A stretch of DNA of 7,246 bases from an uncultured Prevotella sp. (GTDB lineage: Bacteria > Bacteroidota > Bacteroidia > Bacteroidales > Bacteroidaceae), in assembly GCA_945827565.1 (NCBI GenBank), contig CALZNR010000061.1, forward strand, positions 1-7,246, read 5' to 3'. This document shows, in pieces, positions 5,826 to 7,246 of the stretch. The translations under genes were made by a program, and so were the position numbers. The notes under the pieces are model-generated. The model did not search any database, had not been told where the DNA came from, and saw only the letters and a list, made by a program, of their open reading frames with translations. Within the stretch, counting starts at the first letter, position 1, and each line of letters starts with the position of its first letter.

Positions 5826-6824
5826 ATGAAACTTGTTATTGACAACAAAATACCCTATATCCGCGATGCCATCGCCTCTATGGCAGTAGAGGCCACCTAT
5901 TTGGATGGCAGCAGCATCACGGCAGCCGACGTAAAAGATGCCGATGCCCTAATAGTGCGCACCCGCACCCAGTGCAACGAGGCTCTGCTAAAGGGAAGCA
6001 GGGTGAAGTTTATTGCCACTGCCACCATTGGCTACGACCATATCGACACCCATTATCTTGACAGGGCGGGCATCAAGTGGTGCAACTGTCCGGGATGCAA
6101 CTCGGGTTCTGTGGCACAGTATGTGCGCAACTGCCTGCTACTTATGCAGCACGACATGCAGATAGACCTGCGCCACACCACACTGGGCATTGTGGGATGC
6201 GGACACGTGGGCAGCAAGGTGATGCAGCAGGCACTGGCCCTGGGAATGAGGGTGATTGTAAGCGACCCTCCGCTGGGCGGACCCTACAGCAAGTCGCTGG
6301 AACAACTGGCAGAAGAGGCAGACATCATCACCTTTCACGTGCCGCTGACCAAAGGCACCAACCACCCCACCCTGCACCTTGCCAACGAGCGTTTTTTCAA
6401 CCGTCTGGAGCGTCGCCCCATCATCATCAACACCAGTCGTGGTGCCGTGGTTGACAATCAGGCACTGCTGCAGGCACTTGTCACAGGCAGGGTGCGCCAG
6501 GCAGTGATAGACACCTGGGAAGGCGAGCCCCACATACTGCTGCCCCTGCTGCAGCAGGTATATATAGGCACCCCCCACATCGCCGGCTACTCTGCCGATG
6601 GCAAAACCAATGCCAACAACATGGTGATAGAGGCGCTGTGCCACTTCTTCCACCTGCCCCAGCCCCAACACATCACACCGCCCTCCCTGCCCGCCAACTT
6701 CAAGTATTCGGGCAATCCACTGGAACTGTACAATCCCAAAACAGACAGCGAACTGCTGAAAAAGAATCCCGAACTCTTTGAATACTTCCGCGGACACTAT
6801 CCTCTGCGCAGAGAGAGCATCTGA
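5826..6824 (+). CDS. pdxB: 4-phosphoerythronate dehydrogenase
   Basis: A 332-residue D-2-hydroxyacid dehydrogenase family protein. PdxB oxidises 4-phospho-D-erythronate to 2-oxo-3-hydroxy-4-phosphobutanoate with NAD in the DXP-dependent pyridoxal 5'-phosphate pathway, in the cytosol. The N-terminus MKLVIDNKIPY, ATATIGYDHID (64-74), the PGCN motif (89-92), the Rossmann loop GCGHVG (124-129), INTSRGAVVDN (201-211), DTWEGEP (229-235) and HIAGYSADGK (251-260) follow the E. coli PdxB pattern. The catalytic triad is R205, E234 and H251, with the family's spacing. PGCN and HIAGY favour PdxB over serA-type enzymes. The frame is open back to 5679, but those codons cross the promoter and are not conserved, so 5826 is the start. 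The C-terminal dimerisation domain is shorter than in E. coli (332 versus about 378 residues). No other pdx gene is nearby. Confidence 0.92.
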   Translation: MKLVIDNKIPYIRDAIASMAVEATYLDGSSITAADVKDADALIVRTRTQCNEALLKGSRVKFIATATIGYDHIDTHYLDRAGIKWCNCPGCNSGSVAQYVRNCLLLMQHDMQIDLRHTTLGIVGCGHVGSKVMQQALALGMRVIVSDPPLGGPYSKSLEQLAEEADIITFHVPLTKGTNHPTLHLANERFFNRLERRPIIINTSRGAVVDNQALLQALVTGRVRQAVIDTWEGEPHILLPLLQQVYIGTPHIAGYSADGKTNANNMVIEALCHFFHLPQPQHITPPSLPANFKYSGNPLELYNPKTDSELLKKNPELFEYFRGHYPLRRESI

Positions 6825-6945
6825 GAAGGTATTTGCAAGGCTCCAGCGGTGAATCCACAGAGCCATACAGCAAGGGATGGGGGCAGAAAAGGCCACTCCC
6901 TGACTTACTTTCCAGAAGAAATTTTGGGTGTTTTATGACAAGTGA

Positions 6946-7038
6946 CACACCTCAACAAGCCGCTTTTTATGCACAACCCATATCCGTTTGTGCAAGAAAT
7001 GGCGCATTTTAGACCAAAATATTTGCACACCTCAATAA
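6946..7038 (+). repeat. 13-bp direct repeat upstream of acpP
   Basis: CACACCTCAACAA (6946-6958) recurs as CACACCTCAATAA (7026-7038), with one mismatch and start points 80 bases apart. The second copy lies between the -33 and -7 boxes of the acpP promoter. An operator role is possible, but chance cannot be excluded at this length. Confidence 0.4.
6970..6994 (+). repeat. Inverted repeat TGCACAA-N11-TTGTGCA upstream of acpP
   Basis: A perfect 7-bp inverted repeat, TGCACAA (6970-6976) and TTGTGCA (6988-6994), is separated by 11 bases. It ends 27 bases upstream of the acpP -33 element, a position suited to a dimeric regulator. It has no following T run, so it does not look like a pdxB terminator. 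Confidence 0.5.
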
Positions 7039-7053
7039 ATATTTGTTACTTTG
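7022..7053 (+). promoter_or_regulatory. Bacteroidota-type promoter for acpP
   Basis: TTTG (7022-7025) as -33 and TTACTTTG (7046-7053) as -7, one mismatch to TAnnTTTG, are separated by 20 bases, the expected spacing. The implied transcript has an AT-rich leader of about 45 bases before the acpP ATG. Confidence 0.75.
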
Positions 7054-7106
7054 CACCCGATTTTTAAGCAGAATTTGATTTATTAACATTTTAAACTATT
7101 ACAATT

Positions 7107-7240
7107 ATGTCTGAAATTGAAAGCAAAGTAAAGGCCATCATCGTTGACAAACTTGGTGTAGATGAGGCAGAAGTAAAGCCCGAAGCAAGTTTCACCAACG
7201 ACCTGGGTGCAGATTCTTTGGATACCGTAGAGTTGATCAT
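7107..7240 (+). CDS. acpP: Acyl carrier protein, N-terminal part only
   Basis: The frame from ATG 7107 encodes [40 protein letters not shown] and VELI, which is the first 44 residues of a type II fatty acid synthase acyl carrier protein (about 78 residues in Bacteroidales). The phosphopantetheine site is S37 in the DSL motif (36-38), preceded by the invariant NDLGA. ACP carries growing acyl chains on the prosthetic arm in the cytosol. Helix I (about 3-15) and the start of helix II are present. The next residue in homologues is Met (VELIM), but after AT at 7239-7240 the sequence switches to CTGTCT, which is adapter. The gene is therefore cut by sequencing artefact and is presumably intact in the organism. 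In Bacteroidales fabF usually follows, outside this window. Confidence 0.95.
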
Positions 7241-7246
7241 CTGTCT
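7241..7246 (+). other. Probable start of Nextera mosaic end (adapter remnant)
   Basis: The last six bases CTGTCT equal the first six of the reverse-complement Tn5 mosaic end (CTGTCTCTTATACACATCT). They also break the conserved ACP reading, where ATGG (Met then Glu) would be expected. Six bases alone are weak, but the matching adapter at the other end of the window makes this the best reading. Confidence 0.8.

Noticed and set aside
6839..6864. Possible hairpin GGCTC/GAGCC as a pdxB terminator
   Set aside because: The stem is only 5 bp with a 16-base loop and no T run follows, so it is too weak to call.
6138..6896. Minus-strand open frame of 252 codons opposite pdxB
   Set aside because: Antisense to a well-supported enzyme with all catalytic residues; its translation has no family features and no promoter is visible.

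Overview
This window looks like a contig from a Bacteroidota genome, most likely Bacteroidales and perhaps Prevotellaceae. The evidence is the DUF4254 protein beside a family 9 glycosyltransferase, a Bacteroidales-like acyl carrier protein, and several promoters of the Bacteroidota type (TTTG or TTG at -33, TAnnTTTG at -7). Clear Shine-Dalgarno sites are absent. Genus is inference. Both ends carry synthetic sequence. Bases 1-43 are an Illumina Nextera i7 adapter with part of its index, and the last six bases (7241-7246) match the start of the reverse-complement transposase mosaic end. Native DNA is therefore about 44-7240, and the genes at both edges are cut by adapter, not by biology.

Layout: the first 5.6 kb is all minus strand. 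Read in the direction of transcription, it starts at about 5720 with a DUF4254 protein (5010-5624). A GTG-started family 9 glycosyltransferase (3895-4971) and a small rubredoxin (3645-3809) follow, and the unit closes with a strong hairpin terminator (3574-3617). After an intergenic region of about 330 bases comes a second run: an exported or membrane-anchored C1B (PepC/bleomycin hydrolase-like) cysteine peptidase (2250-3314), a cation diffusion facilitator (1281-2225) with its own promoter at the peptidase 3' end, an NAD-dependent epimerase/dehydratase (240-1247), and the first 34 codons of a membrane protein (44-145). On the plus strand, diverging from DUF4254, lie pdxB (5826-6824, pyridoxal phosphate synthesis) and the start of acpP (7107 onward, fatty acid synthesis) behind a well-formed promoter.

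Functional links: DUF4254 and the glycosyltransferase probably act together in cell-surface glycan (LPS core or similar) assembly; the pairing is familiar in Bacteroidota but the role of DUF4254 is unknown. The peptidase, metal transporter, epimerase and membrane protein look like separate housekeeping or envelope functions. I found no CRISPR array, tRNA, rRNA, insertion sequence or prophage, and no convincing new multi-gene system. The points most worth attention are the adapter ends, the compact exported PepC-like peptidase, the DUF4254 leader structure, and the repeats upstream of acpP.
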